The notes beneath the pieces are model-generated. The model was not told where the DNA came from, made no database searches, and saw only the letters and a list, made by a program, of their open reading frames with translations. Positions 25,586 through 36,345 of a stretch of DNA of 64,000 nt are shown here, piece by piece; position 1 is the first letter of the stretch, and the number at the start of each line of letters is the position of its first letter. The position numbers and the translations under genes are program-made. This DNA is from Carnobacterium pleistocenium FTR1 (lineage in GTDB: Bacteria; Bacillota; Bacilli; Lactobacillales; Carnobacteriaceae): NCBI RefSeq assembly GCF_000744285.1, contig NZ_JQLQ01000002.1:1240001-1304000 (forward strand), given 5' to 3'.

Positions 25586-25786
25586 GTTTTTTTAGCATCA
25601 CTAAATAGAATAGTTAGCCATTTAGTATTATAAAGTCTATCATTTTATGGGAAATTCTATTTATAAAAAAGACTTTAGCCTATAATTACTATCCTTAATT
25701 AAAGAATTGTATGCTAAAATAGAACTAATTGAAGCATGCAATGCAATAAGCAACGATTGACGATACGAATGCAGGAGAGTGACACT

Positions 25787-26746
25787 ATGGGAGAAACAGT
25801 ACCCTTTCCAAAAAATTATGAATGGTATAGAAAAGAGGCAATGGAATGTTTTTTAACAGGGAGAATGGAAGAAGCTGTTCCATTCTTTGAGGAAGCCTAT
25901 CGATTAGAACAGGATGAGTTGTTAAATACAAATTACACAACTGCATTATACCAAATTGGAGACTACCAAAAAGCAAAAGAAATAGCAGATGATAAATACT
26001 CTTTTTATGAAAAGGAAGAATCACTAGCTATTTTCTATACCGCCATTTTAATAAAGTGCCATTTATTTCTCCAAGCTGAACAAGTCCTTTTACTGCGTAA
26101 AAAAAAGTATGTGTCAAAAGATACTGCTGAAGAAAACTGGATAGCCGTTCAAGAAATGTTAGAAGAAGAACAGACTAAAATTGCGTTCGAAAAACAAAAA
26201 AAAATCCAATATTTAATAAAAGAATCTTACTCTTTAGGAAACAAATCTTTTGCGGAACAGTCTGCTATTATGAAAGAATTGGAAGAAATTCCACTAGAAC
26301 CTTTTATTGAAGCGGTAAAACCAATTTTATCAAATCCTTTTGTTAATGGCATCATTAAAGCGACGGCTATAGAGCGTCTAGCTGTGGAACATGTAGCGGG
26401 TTGTTTTGATATTTATTGGATGAAAGAAAAAAGAACGATCCAACCTACAATATTAACATCAATTGAAAATCATAAAATCGTTCAAAAAGTGATGTCTTTG
26501 TTATCTGAACGGGTGGAACAAAACGATCCTTCTTTGTATCAAGCTATGGTTCAAGAAGCTTCTCTCCATTTCTTTATGCTTTACCCATTCATTGATGAAG
26601 TTATTACTTCTCCACTAAAATGGGTTGAACTGTATCAAAAGCGGTATGATAATTTTTATCAAGTAAACAGTGAATCTAATTCTGATACTAAAAAGATGGA
26701 AGAGTGGATGCATAAGATCGATCAAGAGCTAATCGATTTGAATTAA
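25787..26746 (+). CDS. TPR-repeat protein of unknown function
   Basis: A 319-residue cytosolic, largely helical protein. Residues 10-75 look like one or two tetratricopeptide units (CFLTGRMEEAVPFFEEAYRL, NYTTALYQIGDYQKAKEIAD). The rest is helical and without catalytic motif, with a run of Glu/Lys around 115-145. ATG 25787 follows GCAGGAGAGTGA. It lies just upstream of tig but is separated from it by a promoter. It is probably a protein-interaction factor; I cannot name it. Confidence 0.7.
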   Translation: MGETVPFPKNYEWYRKEAMECFLTGRMEEAVPFFEEAYRLEQDELLNTNYTTALYQIGDYQKAKEIADDKYSFYEKEESLAIFYTAILIKCHLFLQAEQVLLLRKKKYVSKDTAEENWIAVQEMLEEEQTKIAFEKQKKIQYLIKESYSLGNKSFAEQSAIMKELEEIPLEPFIEAVKPILSNPFVNGIIKATAIERLAVEHVAGCFDIYWMKEKRTIQPTILTSIENHKIVQKVMSLLSERVEQNDPSLYQAMVQEASLHFFMLYPFIDEVITSPLKWVELYQKRYDNFYQVNSESNSDTKKMEEWMHKIDQELIDLN

Positions 26747-26819
26747 TCGGTTTTTAGGTGGATAGATTGAAACTAGAATAAGAGGTCGAGCTGTTTTACC
26801 CTTAATTCGTTGTTTTTTA

Positions 26820-26848
26820 TTTACAAATTTCTGCCTTTAGTGTACTAT
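26820..26848 (+). promoter_or_regulatory. tig promoter
   Basis: TTTACA and TACTAT are 17 bases apart, about 60 bases before the tig start codon. Confidence 0.6.
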
Positions 26849-26908
26849 TGATTAGTATGCAATTGCTTTTTATTGCGAAAAATTGAGTGTTTCGGAGGGA
26901 AATATAAT

Positions 26909-28189
26909 ATGACTGCAAAATGGGAAAAAAAAGGTACTAACGATGGTGTCTTAACATTTGAAATTTCAGAAGAAAAAATTAAAGAAGGCTTAGATACAGC
27001 TTTTAACAAAGTTAAATCTACTATAAGCGTACCAGGGTTCCGTAAAGGAAAAGTTCCTCGTACAATTTTCAACAAACAATATGGTGAAGAAGCTTTATAT
27101 GAAGATGCTTTGAATGCTGTATTACCTGAAGCATATGATGCTGCAGTAGTAGAAGCTGGACTTGATCCTGTTTCACAACCAAAAATCGATGTTAAATCAA
27201 TGGAAAAAGGTGAACCTTGGGTTATTGAAGCTGAAGTCACTGTGAAACCTGAAGTTAAATTAGGTGAATACAAAGGATTAACCGTTGAAAAGCAAGATCG
27301 TGAAGTAACAGATGAAGATGTTGAAAAAGATCTTGAAGCAAAACGTGCTGCACAAGCTGAATTAGTATTAAAAGAAGATGCTGCAGTTAACGGCGACACA
27401 GTTGTTATTGATTATGAAGGATTCAAAGACGGCGTTGTTTTCGAAGGCGGCAAAGGCGAAAATCATTCATTAGAATTAGGTTCAAACTCATTCATTCCAG
27501 GTTTTGAAGAAAAACTTGTTGGTGTTAAAGCTGAAGATGAATTAGACGTTGATCTAACTTTCCCTGAAGATTACCATGCTGAAGACTTAAAGGGTGCTGC
27601 TGTAACCTTTAAAGTAAAAGTTCACGAAGTTAAAGCGAAAGAATTACCAGCATTAGATGATGAATTTGCTAAAGATGTGGATGAAGAAGTTGAAACATTA
27701 GCAGCATTAAAAGAAAAAATGAAAACTCAATTAACTGAAGCTAAAACTGCTGCTGCAGATGAAGCAATTGAAGAAGCAGCAATTCGTCAAGCAGTCGATA
27801 ATTCAACAATTGAAGATCTTCCATGGGCTATGGTTCATGATGAAGTTCACCGTCAAATGGATGCATTCCTAAATGACATGAAACGTCAAGGTGTTGAGCC
27901 TGAAATGTACTACCAAATTACGGGTACTACAGAAAAAGATCTACACAAACAAATGGAAGCTGATGCTGATTTAAGAACTCGCACAAACTTAGTTCTAGAA
28001 GCAATCGTTGAAGCAGAAAAATTTGAAACTTCAGAAGAAGAAGTAAATGAAGAAATCAACAACTTAGGCGAACAATATGGTATGGACGAAAAAGCTGTCC
28101 GTGCTGCATTGACTCCAGAAATGTTGAAACATGATATTTCAATGAAAAAAGCCATTGATTTAATCACTGAAACAGCTAAAGAACAATAA
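26909..28189 (+). CDS. tig: Trigger factor (ribosome-associated chaperone)
   Basis: Trigger factor binds ribosomal protein uL23 at the tunnel exit and shields nascent chains; its middle domain is a peptidyl-prolyl isomerase. In 426 residues the ribosome-binding signature is [20 protein letters not shown] at about 41-60, the FKBP-like domain spans about 160-245 ([20 protein letters not shown]), and the C-terminal arms are helical. ATG 26909 follows GGAGGGA. clpX follows, as in many Firmicutes. Confidence 0.97.
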   Translation: MTAKWEKKGTNDGVLTFEISEEKIKEGLDTAFNKVKSTISVPGFRKGKVPRTIFNKQYGEEALYEDALNAVLPEAYDAAVVEAGLDPVSQPKIDVKSMEKGEPWVIEAEVTVKPEVKLGEYKGLTVEKQDREVTDEDVEKDLEAKRAAQAELVLKEDAAVNGDTVVIDYEGFKDGVVFEGGKGENHSLELGSNSFIPGFEEKLVGVKAEDELDVDLTFPEDYHAEDLKGAAVTFKVKVHEVKAKELPALDDEFAKDVDEEVETLAALKEKMKTQLTEAKTAAADEAIEEAAIRQAVDNSTIEDLPWAMVHDEVHRQMDAFLNDMKRQGVEPEMYYQITGTTEKDLHKQMEADADLRTRTNLVLEAIVEAEKFETSEEEVNEEINNLGEQYGMDEKAVRAALTPEMLKHDISMKKAIDLITETAKEQ

Positions 28190-28223
28190 TTCCTGATTCA
28201 CTACTGCTAAATAGAAATATTAA

Positions 28224-28270
28224 AAAGAAAGGACTTCAAAAAGGAATACCTTTTGAAGTTCTTTCCTTTT
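28224..28270 (+). terminator. tig terminator
   Basis: AAAGGACTTCAAAAAGG and CCTTTTGAAGTTCTTT pair with minor bulges, followed by CCTTTT. The stem is long but the T tail is modest. Confidence 0.75.
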
Positions 28271-28347
28271 GGCTAAATAGAAGTAGTTTAAATCATAGCA
28301 TTAAGGAAAATATTGTGCTATGCTATTTAAGATTTGAACGATTCTCA

Positions 28348-28377
28348 TTGTATTATGAGAGACAAATCTGCTACTAT
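28348..28377 (+). promoter_or_regulatory. clpX promoter
   Basis: TTGTAT and TACTAT are 18 bases apart. No CtsR or CIRCE operator was seen around it. Confidence 0.6.
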
Positions 28378-28413
28378 TGTAAGTGGTATGAATGAGAGTA
28401 GAGGTGGACACAA

Positions 28414-29661
28414 ATGTTTAATGATGAAGAAGTAAAAGGTCCTGTGAGCTGTTCATTTTGTGGGAAGTCACAAGATCAAGTTAAAAAAATTGTTGCTGGT
28501 CCAGGTGTATATATTTGTAATGAATGTATTGACTTATGTAAGGAAATCATTGACGAAGAATTTGGTGATGCTGGGTATGGGGAATTTTTAGAAGTACCTA
28601 AACCTCATGAAATCAGAGGAATATTAAATGATTATGTTATCGGACAAGAACAAGCCAAAAAATCATTATCTGTAGCAGTCTACAACCACTATAAGCGTGT
28701 TAATCAAATTGGTGGAGACGAAAAAGATGATATAGAATTACAAAAAAGTAATATTTGTTTGATTGGTCCAACCGGATCAGGGAAAACTTTCCTTGCGCAA
28801 AGTTTGGCTCGTATCTTGAATGTTCCATTTGCAATTGCAGATGCTACAAGTTTAACAGAAGCTGGTTATGTTGGTGAAGATGTTGAAAATATTCTTCTAA
28901 AACTAATGCAAGCAGCTGACTATGATGTTGAAAAAGCTCAAAAAGGAATTATTTATATCGATGAAATCGATAAGATTGCTCGCAAAGGCGAAAATGTGTC
29001 GATTACACGTGATGTAAGTGGCGAAGGTGTGCAACAAGCCTTGCTTAAAATTTTAGAAGGTACCGTTGCGAATATTCCTCCACAAGGTGGTAGAAAACAC
29101 CCTCATCAAGAGTTTATCCAATTAGACACAAGCAATATTTTATTTATTGTAGGTGGAGCTTTTGACGGGATCGAAACGATTGTTAAAAATCGTATGGGAG
29201 AAAAAGTGATTGGTTTTGGTTCTGCTAAGAAAAAATTAGAAGAAGGCCAAAGTGTTATGCAAAAAATCATCCCAGAAGATTTGTTGAAATTTGGATTGAT
29301 TCCTGAATTCATCGGACGTTTACCAGTAATGGCTGCGTTAGAAAAATTGACTGAAGAAGATTTAATTCACATTTTAACCAAACCTAAAAATGCTCTTGTA
29401 AAACAATACAAAAAATTATTAAGTTTGGATGAAGTTGAGCTAGAATTTGAAGAGGAATCTTTAACAGAGATTGCTAAAAAAGCTATTGAGCGCAACACTG
29501 GGGCCCGTGGTTTACGTTCCATCATTGAAACAATTATGCTAGAAATTATGTTTGATCTACCAAGTCGTCCAGAAATCGTTAAATGTGTGATCACAAAGGA
29601 TACAGTTAGTGGTTCAGGTCTGCCAGATTTCTTTGATATTGAAGGCAAAAAAATCAACTGA
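28414..29661 (+). CDS. clpX: ClpX ATPase, specificity subunit of ClpXP protease
   Basis: ClpX unfolds substrates and feeds them to ClpP. The 415 residues carry the N-terminal zinc-binding domain (CSFCGKSQ near 13, CNECIDLC near 35), Walker A GPTGSGKT near 118, Walker [12 protein letters not shown] near 178 and the pore and sensor region of the AAA+ fold. An IGF-type loop for ClpP docking ([10 protein letters not shown]) is at about 265. clpP is not in the window. Confidence 0.97.
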   Translation: MFNDEEVKGPVSCSFCGKSQDQVKKIVAGPGVYICNECIDLCKEIIDEEFGDAGYGEFLEVPKPHEIRGILNDYVIGQEQAKKSLSVAVYNHYKRVNQIGGDEKDDIELQKSNICLIGPTGSGKTFLAQSLARILNVPFAIADATSLTEAGYVGEDVENILLKLMQAADYDVEKAQKGIIYIDEIDKIARKGENVSITRDVSGEGVQQALLKILEGTVANIPPQGGRKHPHQEFIQLDTSNILFIVGGAFDGIETIVKNRMGEKVIGFGSAKKKLEEGQSVMQKIIPEDLLKFGLIPEFIGRLPVMAALEKLTEEDLIHILTKPKNALVKQYKKLLSLDEVELEFEEESLTEIAKKAIERNTGARGLRSIIETIMLEIMFDLPSRPEIVKCVITKDTVSGSGLPDFFDIEGKKIN

Positions 29662-29705
29662 TTTTGGTTAAATTGCAATTTCTACCAATCAAATAGAACG
29701 ATAAA

Positions 29706-29743
29706 CGGAGTTGGGACAAGTTATTTTGTCTCAGCTCTGTTTG
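29706..29743 (+). terminator. clpX terminator
   Basis: GAGTTGGGACAA and TTGTCTCAGCTC form a stem with a short T-rich loop, but the U tail is interrupted (TGTTTGTCT). Confidence 0.65.
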
Positions 29744-29868
29744 TCTATTCGACTAAGTGCTGAGATTCTCATCACAAAACTAAGAATGATTTGAATTTAA
29801 AATGTCATTGATTGTATTAATATGTTAAAATGATAAAAGAATTTATATTTAGAGATGGAGATTAGAAA

Positions 29869-30456
29869 ATGAAAGTAAATAAAGCTGATATTGTCATCAG
29901 TGCGGTTTCGCCTGCACAATATCCAAATACAGGGTTACCTGAGATAGCTTTAGCAGGGCGCTCAAATGTTGGGAAATCATCATTTATCAATACGTTGATC
30001 AACCGAAAAGGGCTAGCTAGAACTTCAGGAAAACCAGGAAAAACTCAAACATTAAATTATTATATTATAGAAGATAGTTTTTATTTCGTGGATGTTCCGG
30101 GTTATGGGTATGCTAAAGTATCGAAAACAGAACGAGCAAAATGGGGACAAATGCTTGAAACTTACTTTACTCAAAGAGAGCCTTTAAAAGTAGCACTCTC
30201 AATCGTGGATTTAAGACACCCACCAACAGATGACGATGTACAAATGTATGAGTTTTTAAAATACCATTCTATTCCGGTTATCGTAGTTGCTACAAAAGCA
30301 GATAAAATTCCAAGAGGAAAATGGAACAAACACATAAAAATCGTTAAAGATAAATTGAACTTAAGAGAAGAAGATGATTTTGTTCTTTTTTCTTCTGAAA
30401 CAGGAGAAGGAAAAGAAAAAGCATGGAGTCTGATCGAATCTTATATTAAAAGCTGA
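29869..30456 (+). CDS. engB: Ribosome-biogenesis GTPase EngB/YsxC
   Basis: This GTPase is needed for assembly of the 50S ribosomal subunit. In 195 residues the G motifs are ordered as G1 [10 protein letters not shown] at about 26, G3 DVPGYGYAK at about 74, G4 VATKADK at about 142 and G5 FSSETGEG near 175. The N-terminal [14 protein letters not shown] is typical. It lies downstream of clpX, a conserved neighbour in Bacilli. Confidence 0.96.
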   Translation: MKVNKADIVISAVSPAQYPNTGLPEIALAGRSNVGKSSFINTLINRKGLARTSGKPGKTQTLNYYIIEDSFYFVDVPGYGYAKVSKTERAKWGQMLETYFTQREPLKVALSIVDLRHPPTDDDVQMYEFLKYHSIPVIVVATKADKIPRGKWNKHIKIVKDKLNLREEDDFVLFSSETGEGKEKAWSLIESYIKS

Positions 30457-30510
30457 TTTTTTCTCGAAGCAACATAAGCAAGTTTAGAAAAATTGATAGG
30501 ACAACTTTAG

Positions 30511-30547
30511 AAAGGATAGAACGGAATTTGAATTCTATCTTTTCTAT
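30511..30547 (+). terminator. Probable engB terminator
   Basis: AAAGGATAGAA pairs with TTCTATCTTTT around a GAATT / AATTC inner stem. The tail is T-rich but short. Confidence 0.6.
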
Positions 30548-30588
30548 TTATTATCAATTAGAATGATGAAAATAAGAGGATGGTACTA

Positions 30589-31992
30589 TTGAAAATCTTA
30601 TTATATGGGATCAGTCACAAAACGACGCCAATTGAAATTAGAGAAAACTACACAATTGAAGAACAAAAAATCCCCGAACAACTTGCTGAAATCAAATCGT
30701 TTTCAGGCGTTGAAGAAGCGGTGATTCTTTCAACGTGCAATCGCACAGAATACTATCTTTATATTGATCAAAATACTTTTATGCATGGTGAGATGCTTCG
30801 CTACCTTTCAAATTATACTGGATATGAAATTTCTGAAGTGATATCTACAAGTTATGGAAAGTCGAATTATGAAGCTGCTGAACATCTTTTTAGTGTAGCT
30901 ACGGGACTTGATTCGTTGATCATTGGAGAGACTCAAATACTAAGTCAAGTGAAACAAGCTTTTGCTTTTGCTATTGCTCAGAAGACATCTGGTCCAATTC
31001 TAAATTCTTTATTTAATAAAGCTATTTCTTTTTCTAAAAAAATGCATACTAAAACGAACTTAGACCAATTATCTTTTAACCCTGGGACGGCTGCTGTCAA
31101 AATATATAAAGAAGAATGGCAAAGTATAACTGACAAGCGGTTTCTTTTGATTGGGACAGGAAAAATGATTCAATTAACAGCAAAAACGTTATTTTATCAA
31201 GGGGCAACTCACATAACACTGACTGGTCGCAATGAACAAAAAGTTAAGGATCTAGAGCACGAATTAAATTTATGGGCACAAGCAATTCTCCATACAGATG
31301 TGTTAAATCGCTATTTTTTTACAGCTGATTTTAACCATCTACCAATGTCTATAGCTGTTGCCGATGGTATAATTGCGGCTACTAAAGCACAGTATCACCT
31401 AATAACAGAAAAAACAATTGAAGAAATGGCCGCTATTCGTTTAACTATGAAAAAGCAACTATTCATGGATTTTTCTGTTCCAAGAAATATTGAACCCAGC
31501 ATCCAATATATTGACGGTATTCAAGTTTTTGATATGGATCAAATTAGTTTTCGTTTAGAGAAAGTTGATTTGGATAAAGAAAAAATCGTTAGAAAAATTG
31601 CAGTGGATCTAAATGAAGAAGTAGCAGCCTTTAAGCATTGGTTTAAAGAAAGAAATGCCGTTCCTTATTTAGACGAACTAAATGAACATGTGCTAGAATT
31701 AAAAGAGAAGACATTATCCAGTTTAGAGAGAAAATTACCTGAATTAACTACTCATCAAATTCTTTTGATCGACAAACATATGCATAGTATGATCAATCAA
31801 ATGAAGCGAAAACCAATTGAATCATTAAAAGAATTTGCTAGGAAAAATGCTTCAAAAGAATCGAAAAATGATTTAAAAGTATTCGCCGAAGCATTAGGGA
31901 TCTCAGTTGAATTAGACGACACAGAACAATCATCTGAAGTACTTGCGGCAGAAAGTCAGGGGATCAGCATTGAGAGTAACGACACAATCTGA
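30589..31992 (+). CDS. hemA: Glutamyl-tRNA reductase
   Basis: HemA reduces glutamyl-tRNA with NADPH to glutamate-1-semialdehyde, the first step to 5-aminolevulinate. The 467 residues begin [18 protein letters not shown] and carry the catalytic Cys in [11 protein letters not shown] at about 49, ETQILSQVK near 115, a Rossmann domain with [13 protein letters not shown] near 190 and a helical dimerization domain. TTG 30589 is preferred because AAGAGGA precedes it; ATG 30580 overlaps that site. Its last 23 bases overlap hemL. No hemB, hemC or hemD is nearby. Confidence 0.9.
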   Translation: MKILLYGISHKTTPIEIRENYTIEEQKIPEQLAEIKSFSGVEEAVILSTCNRTEYYLYIDQNTFMHGEMLRYLSNYTGYEISEVISTSYGKSNYEAAEHLFSVATGLDSLIIGETQILSQVKQAFAFAIAQKTSGPILNSLFNKAISFSKKMHTKTNLDQLSFNPGTAAVKIYKEEWQSITDKRFLLIGTGKMIQLTAKTLFYQGATHITLTGRNEQKVKDLEHELNLWAQAILHTDVLNRYFFTADFNHLPMSIAVADGIIAATKAQYHLITEKTIEEMAAIRLTMKKQLFMDFSVPRNIEPSIQYIDGIQVFDMDQISFRLEKVDLDKEKIVRKIAVDLNEEVAAFKHWFKERNAVPYLDELNEHVLELKEKTLSSLERKLPELTTHQILLIDKHMHSMINQMKRKPIESLKEFARKNASKESKNDLKVFAEALGISVELDDTEQSSEVLAAESQGISIESNDTI

Positions 31993-33265
31993 AAAAGCTT
32001 TTGAAAAAGCACTAAATTTAATGCCTGGAGGAGTAAGCAGTCCTGTAAGAGCATTTAAATCGGTAGATGTACCTCCTGTATTTATTCAAAAAGGTAAAGG
32101 AAGCCATATTACTGATATAGATGGCAATGACTACATTGATTATGTCTTAGGATGGGGACCGTTGATCCTAGGTCATGCAAATGATCAGGTCATACATGAA
32201 ATTCAACGTGCAGCAGGTCTTGGAACCAGTTTTGGTATGCCAACTCTTCTAGAGAATCAATTAGCAGAATTGGTGATTCAACGTGTACCTTCTGTCGAAA
32301 TGGTTCGTTTTGTAAATTCTGGCACAGAAGCAACGATGAGTGCGTTACGTTTGGCTAGAGGTTTTACACGCAGAGATAAAATAGTGAAGTTAGAAGGAAG
32401 TTACCATGGTCATGAGGATGCCTTATTAGTAAAAGTTGGCTCTGGCGTTGCGACGCTAGGATTACCAGATTCACCCGGAGTTCCAAAAAGTACTACATCA
32501 AATACTCTGGTTACACCTTATAATGATTTAGAAGCAATCACAGAGCTTTTCCAAGCTTATCCTGGTGAAATTGCAGCTGTCATTGTAGAACCTGTAGCGG
32601 GAAATATGGGCGTTATACCACCCTTGAAAGGTTTTCTAGAAGGCTTACGTTCTTTAACAGAAAATGATGGAGCTTTATTGATATTTGATGAAGTCATGTC
32701 TGGTTTTAGAGTAGGTTATCATAGTGCACAAGGGTATTATAACGTATTACCAGACTTAACTTGTTTAGGTAAAGTTATTGGTGGAGGCGTACCCGTAGGA
32801 GCCTACGGTGGTAGGAGAGACATCATGGAGCATATTGCGCCAGCAGGAAGTGTCTATCAAGCGGGTACCTTATCTGGAAATCCTATAGCGATGTCTGCAG
32901 GAATTGCTACACTATCTCAACTAACTGAAGAAGATTATCTTTATTTTGAGATCTTAGGGGATAAATTAGAAAAAGAGATCATTTCACTAAGTGCTTTATA
33001 CGACGTTCCCATCACCGTCAATCGTGCTGGTAGCATGATTGGATTATTCTTTAATAAAGGACCTGTGACTAACTATCAGCAAAGCAAAGCAAGTAATACA
33101 GTTTCTTTTGCTGACTACTATAGAGAAATGATCAATCATGGCATCTTGCTGCCTCCTTCTCAATTTGAAGGACTTTTCTTATCGACTACCCACACAATAG
33201 AGGATATCGAAAAAACATTAGAAGCTATGGAAGCAAGTTTTAAAGTGTTAAAAGCTGTAGAATAA
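31970..33265 (+). CDS. hemL: Glutamate-1-semialdehyde 2,1-aminomutase
   Basis: HemL is a PLP enzyme that turns glutamate-1-semialdehyde into 5-aminolevulinate. The 431 residues have [15 protein letters not shown] near 18, [20 protein letters not shown] near 115, [24 protein letters not shown] and the PLP lysine in [15 protein letters not shown] at about 270. I chose TTG 31970, with AGGGGA six bases before it, because homologues begin just ahead of [10 protein letters not shown]. It overlaps hemA by 23 bases, so the two are coupled. Confidence 0.92.
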   Translation: MRVTTQSEKAFEKALNLMPGGVSSPVRAFKSVDVPPVFIQKGKGSHITDIDGNDYIDYVLGWGPLILGHANDQVIHEIQRAAGLGTSFGMPTLLENQLAELVIQRVPSVEMVRFVNSGTEATMSALRLARGFTRRDKIVKLEGSYHGHEDALLVKVGSGVATLGLPDSPGVPKSTTSNTLVTPYNDLEAITELFQAYPGEIAAVIVEPVAGNMGVIPPLKGFLEGLRSLTENDGALLIFDEVMSGFRVGYHSAQGYYNVLPDLTCLGKVIGGGVPVGAYGGRRDIMEHIAPAGSVYQAGTLSGNPIAMSAGIATLSQLTEEDYLYFEILGDKLEKEIISLSALYDVPITVNRAGSMIGLFFNKGPVTNYQQSKASNTVSFADYYREMINHGILLPPSQFEGLFLSTTHTIEDIEKTLEAMEASFKVLKAVE

Positions 33266-33290
33266 AGAAACTAAAGGAGTTATTTCTAAA

Positions 33291-33608
33291 ATGGAATTTA
33301 ATGAGTATCAGAAGTTAGCTAACCGCACTTTATATGGAAATGAACAAGTTTTGACTAATTGTGCTTTAGGAGTAGCCAGTGAAGCCGGTGAGCTAGTTGA
33401 TTTAGTCAAAAAGTATACTTTTCATGGTCATGATTTAGATAAAAAAGAACTAACCAAAGAACTTGGAGATGTTTTATGGTACTTATCACAAATTGCGGAA
33501 TGGGCAGATATTCCTTTTGAAGAAGCAGCTGTACAAAATATTGAAAAATTGAAAAAACGTTACCCGGATGGATTTTCTGAAGATAGAAGCCGTAATCGGG
33601 TTAAATGA
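33291..33608 (+). CDS. MazG-type nucleotide pyrophosphohydrolase
   Basis: A 105-residue all-alpha NTP pyrophosphatase-like protein of the MazG/dUTPase superfamily. The metal-binding motifs are E-A-G-E-L at residues 31-35 and K-E-L-G-D-V-L-W-Y at about 58-66. The C-terminal FSEDRSRNR is typical of the short MazG-like proteins. It probably clears non-canonical nucleotides. The start follows AAAGGAGTT. It lies 25 bases after hemL and ends in a strong terminator. Confidence 0.85.
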   Translation: MEFNEYQKLANRTLYGNEQVLTNCALGVASEAGELVDLVKKYTFHGHDLDKKELTKELGDVLWYLSQIAEWADIPFEEAAVQNIEKLKKRYPDGFSEDRSRNRVK

Positions 33609-33609
33609 C

Positions 33610-33657
33610 AAAAAAGAAACATTGAATGATGATCACATTCAATGTTTCTTTTTTTTG
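33610..33657. terminator. Bidirectional terminator after the MazG-like gene
   Basis: AAAAAGAAACATTGAATG and CATTCAATGTTTCTTTTT form a perfect long stem with T runs on both strands. It also covers the 3' end of the reverse-strand ORF at 33639-33806. Confidence 0.92.
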
Positions 33658-33806
33658 TCATTTTTTTCTAAAGAAGCAGTTTTTTCATTTTCATCTAAAA
33701 GAGCGTTTGTTTCAAGTTTGGGAATGATGATGTCTTCCTCAGGGTCGATAGCGAATTGACTAAACAAATCATCTAAACTTGTTTCTGCTTTATGAATTAG
33801 TCCCAT
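33639..33806 (-). CDS. Small acidic/basic protein of unknown function (55 residues)
   Basis: On the reverse strand an ATG at 33806 follows a near-perfect ribosome binding site (AAAAAGGAGG, seven bases upstream). The frame runs 55 codons: MGLIHKAETSLDDLFSQFAI, then an acidic DPEEDIIIPK segment, and ends in a lysine-rich tail KNDKKKKH. The stop lies inside the terminator hairpin shared with the MazG-like gene. I do not recognise the family. The strong Shine-Dalgarno and clean frame argue for a real gene; the small size argues for caution. Confidence 0.6.
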   Translation of the reverse strand: MGLIHKAETSLDDLFSQFAIDPEEDIIIPKLETNALLDENEKTASLEKNDKKKKH

Positions 33807-34032
33807 AAGAAACCTCCTTTTTCGTCTATTCTTATAGTAGCGCCAATTTTAAAATAAAACAATCCTTTATTAAAAATTTATTAAAACCTAATATATACAT
33901 AATATTATGCATTAAATCAAGCTAATAGCATAAATAAGTAAATATTATTAAAAAATGTTGTATAAATATTCTGCATCTGTTATTATAATTTATAAGTTAA
34001 AGAGTAGATACGATTAGAAAAGGGGAAGAAAG

Positions 34033-35520
34033 ATGAAAAAGAAATCATTATATTTAGTTATACTTAGTTTAATAACTGTTTTCGGGCTATTTATGCCAGT
34101 CGAAACTGTAGCTGCTGCTGATACAGCTTTAGAAGATATTCAAAATAAAGGAACGTTGGTTGTAGGGACTAGTGCTGATTTTCCACCATACGAATTTCAT
34201 GCTGTAGTCGATGGAGTAGATACAATAGTCGGAATGGATATTTCGATTGCTCAAAAAATTGCAACTGATTTAGGTGTAGAATTAGAAATCGAGGATATCG
34301 GTTTCGATAGTCTTTTGCCCGCCTTAGAATCAGAAAAAATAGATATAGTTATTTCTGGTATGAGTCCAACTGAGGAACGTAAGCAAAGTGTTGATTTCTC
34401 CAATGTTTATTATACGGGAGGACAAAATATTGTTGTAAGAGAAACAGATAAAGATATTTATACAAGTACTGATGATCTAGCAGAAATGAAAGTTGGTGTT
34501 CAAACAGGTTCTCTTCAAGAATCAATTGCTCAAGAACAAATGCCTGATTCAGAACTGCTTAGCTTATCTAAAATCACCGATCTTATTTTAGCATTAAAGA
34601 CAAATAAAATTGAAGCCATTTTAATGGAAAAACCGAGTGCAGATGCTTACATAGGCAGTGATGCTCAATTACTAACATTTGATGGGGGCTTCGTTTTAGA
34701 AGAAGGAGAGCAAGGAACGGCAATTGCTTTTAAACAAGACACAGAGTCATTGGTAGATGCTGTAAATACTTCTTTAACAGAAATTGAAGAACAAGATTTA
34801 ATTTCTGGTTATTTAGCAGAAGCCGGAACTTATTTACAAGATGCACAACAAGATACTGATGCAGATGTAGAAACAGATAGTAACAACAGCATTTTTAATT
34901 ATTGGAGATACTTTTTAAATGGTACCGGGTATACAATTCTAATTTCAGTTGTGAGTGTCTTTTTTGGTTCAATATTAGGGGTTATTTTATCCTTTATGAG
35001 AATGAGTAAAAATAAAATCATGAAATTTGTAGCCACTGCTTATGTTGAATTTGTTCGTGGAACACCTATGCTGATACAAGTTATGTTTATCTATTTCGCA
35101 GTCGGTTACCTGATAAATATTCCAGCATTAGCATCAGGGATCATCGCTGTTTCCTTAAATAGTGCAGCCTATATTTGTGAAATTATTCGTTCTGGTTTAA
35201 ATTCAGTACCTAAAGGGCAAGCTGAAGCTGCAAGAAGTTTAGGTATGAGTCAAAAAATCTCCATGCGTCAAATTATTTTCCCTCAAGCACTTAAAAACAT
35301 TTGGCCAGCTTTGGGAAATGAATTTATTACCGTTATTAAAGAAAGTTCAATTGTTTCTATTATTGGTGTAAGTGATTTGATCTTCCAAACAAGAGTTGTA
35401 ACATCCGTTTCATATAGAGGAGTTGCTCCATTAGTGGTTACAATGATCATCTACTTTATTTTAACATTTAGTTTGACTAAGCTATTAAATCACTATGAAG
35501 GGAAGATGAATCATGATTAA
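34033..35520 (+). CDS. Amino-acid ABC transporter, fused substrate-binding and permease protein
   Basis: A 495-residue GlnP-like fusion for polar amino-acid uptake, probably glutamine or a related residue. A signal sequence (about 1-28, ending VAAAD) leads to one periplasmic-binding-protein-like domain (about 35-265; [33 protein letters not shown]). A permease domain follows (about 290-495), with [13 protein letters not shown], the segment [12 protein letters not shown] and the EAA motif [12 protein letters not shown] that docks the ATPase. GlnQ-like 35513-36238 overlaps its end by eight bases. The exact substrate cannot be read. Confidence 0.92.
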   Translation: MKKKSLYLVILSLITVFGLFMPVETVAAADTALEDIQNKGTLVVGTSADFPPYEFHAVVDGVDTIVGMDISIAQKIATDLGVELEIEDIGFDSLLPALESEKIDIVISGMSPTEERKQSVDFSNVYYTGGQNIVVRETDKDIYTSTDDLAEMKVGVQTGSLQESIAQEQMPDSELLSLSKITDLILALKTNKIEAILMEKPSADAYIGSDAQLLTFDGGFVLEEGEQGTAIAFKQDTESLVDAVNTSLTEIEEQDLISGYLAEAGTYLQDAQQDTDADVETDSNNSIFNYWRYFLNGTGYTILISVVSVFFGSILGVILSFMRMSKNKIMKFVATAYVEFVRGTPMLIQVMFIYFAVGYLINIPALASGIIAVSLNSAAYICEIIRSGLNSVPKGQAEAARSLGMSQKISMRQIIFPQALKNIWPALGNEFITVIKESSIVSIIGVSDLIFQTRVVTSVSYRGVAPLVVTMIIYFILTFSLTKLLNHYEGKMNHD

Positions 35521-36238
35521 AATAAATCATTTAAAAAAAGCATTTGGCGATAATGAGGTATTAACAGATATCAATCAAGAAATAAAAAAAGGAGAAGTAG
35601 TGGTGATCATAGGTCCTTCAGGATCAGGAAAAAGCACATTGCTTCGCTGTTTAAATCTGTTGGAAATACCAACAAGTGGAGAAATCACTTTTGATGGAAC
35701 GGCTTTAACTGGCTTAAATGAATCAAAAATGAATCAACTACGTGAAAAAATGGGAATGGTATTTCAAAGTTTTAATTTATTCCCTCATATGACTGTTTTA
35801 GAAAATTTGAAAGTAGCACCTATAAAAGTAAAAGGATTAACCCCAGAAGATGCTCATACAACAGCAATCAAACTATTAGAACAAGTTGGCTTATCAGATA
35901 AAGCTGAAGCATATCCTGCCAGTTTATCCGGTGGACAACAACAAAGGGTCGCAATTGCGCGCGCTTTAGCCATGAATCCAGATGTCATGCTGTTTGATGA
36001 ACCCACTTCAGCATTAGATCCTGAAATGGTAGGAGAAGTGCTGAAGGTTATGCAAGAATTAGCCGATTCAGGCATGACCATGGTTGTTGTAACTCACGAA
36101 ATGGGCTTTGCAAAAGAAGTGGCTGATCGGGTACTCTTTATGGATGACGGTTACATTGTTGAAGAAGGTAAACCTGAGGAACTTTTTAGCAATCCTCAAC
36201 ATGAGAGAACGCAAAACTTTTTAGCTAAAATATTATAA
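35513..36238 (+). CDS. glnQ: Amino-acid ABC transporter ATP-binding protein
   Basis: This 241-residue ATPase powers the permease encoded just upstream. The motifs are Walker [10 protein letters not shown] at about 34, Q-loop [13 protein letters not shown], signature [15 protein letters not shown] at about 139, Walker [15 protein letters not shown] at about 158 and the H-loop VVTHEMGFA. It belongs to the polar amino-acid (PAAT) class. Start and upstream stop overlap, so translation is coupled. The symbol follows family usage; the substrate is not proven. Confidence 0.9.
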   Translation: MIKINHLKKAFGDNEVLTDINQEIKKGEVVVIIGPSGSGKSTLLRCLNLLEIPTSGEITFDGTALTGLNESKMNQLREKMGMVFQSFNLFPHMTVLENLKVAPIKVKGLTPEDAHTTAIKLLEQVGLSDKAEAYPASLSGGQQQRVAIARALAMNPDVMLFDEPTSALDPEMVGEVLKVMQELADSGMTMVVVTHEMGFAKEVADRVLFMDDGYIVEEGKPEELFSNPQHERTQNFLAKIL

Positions 36239-36278
36239 AGAGTCAAAGGTAGGGTATTTATCAACTAAAATATATACC

Positions 36279-36316
36279 AAAAGGAGCTGCGATAAAAATA
36301 TCGCAGCTCCTTTTCT
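36279..36316 (+). terminator. Terminator of the amino-acid transporter operon
   Basis: AAGGAGCTGCGAT and ATCGCAGCTCCTT form a perfect stem with a short A/T loop. It may work in both directions for the convergent CDF pseudogene. Confidence 0.88.
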
Positions 36317-36345
36317 GCTTCAAAAAAGCACTAATTTGAATCGAC

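Noticed and set aside
33568-33759. Forward frame of 63 codons across the MazG-like stop and terminator
   Set aside because: It begins inside the MazG-like gene and reads through a strong terminator; the reverse-strand ORF at 33639-33806 has a far better ribosome binding site.
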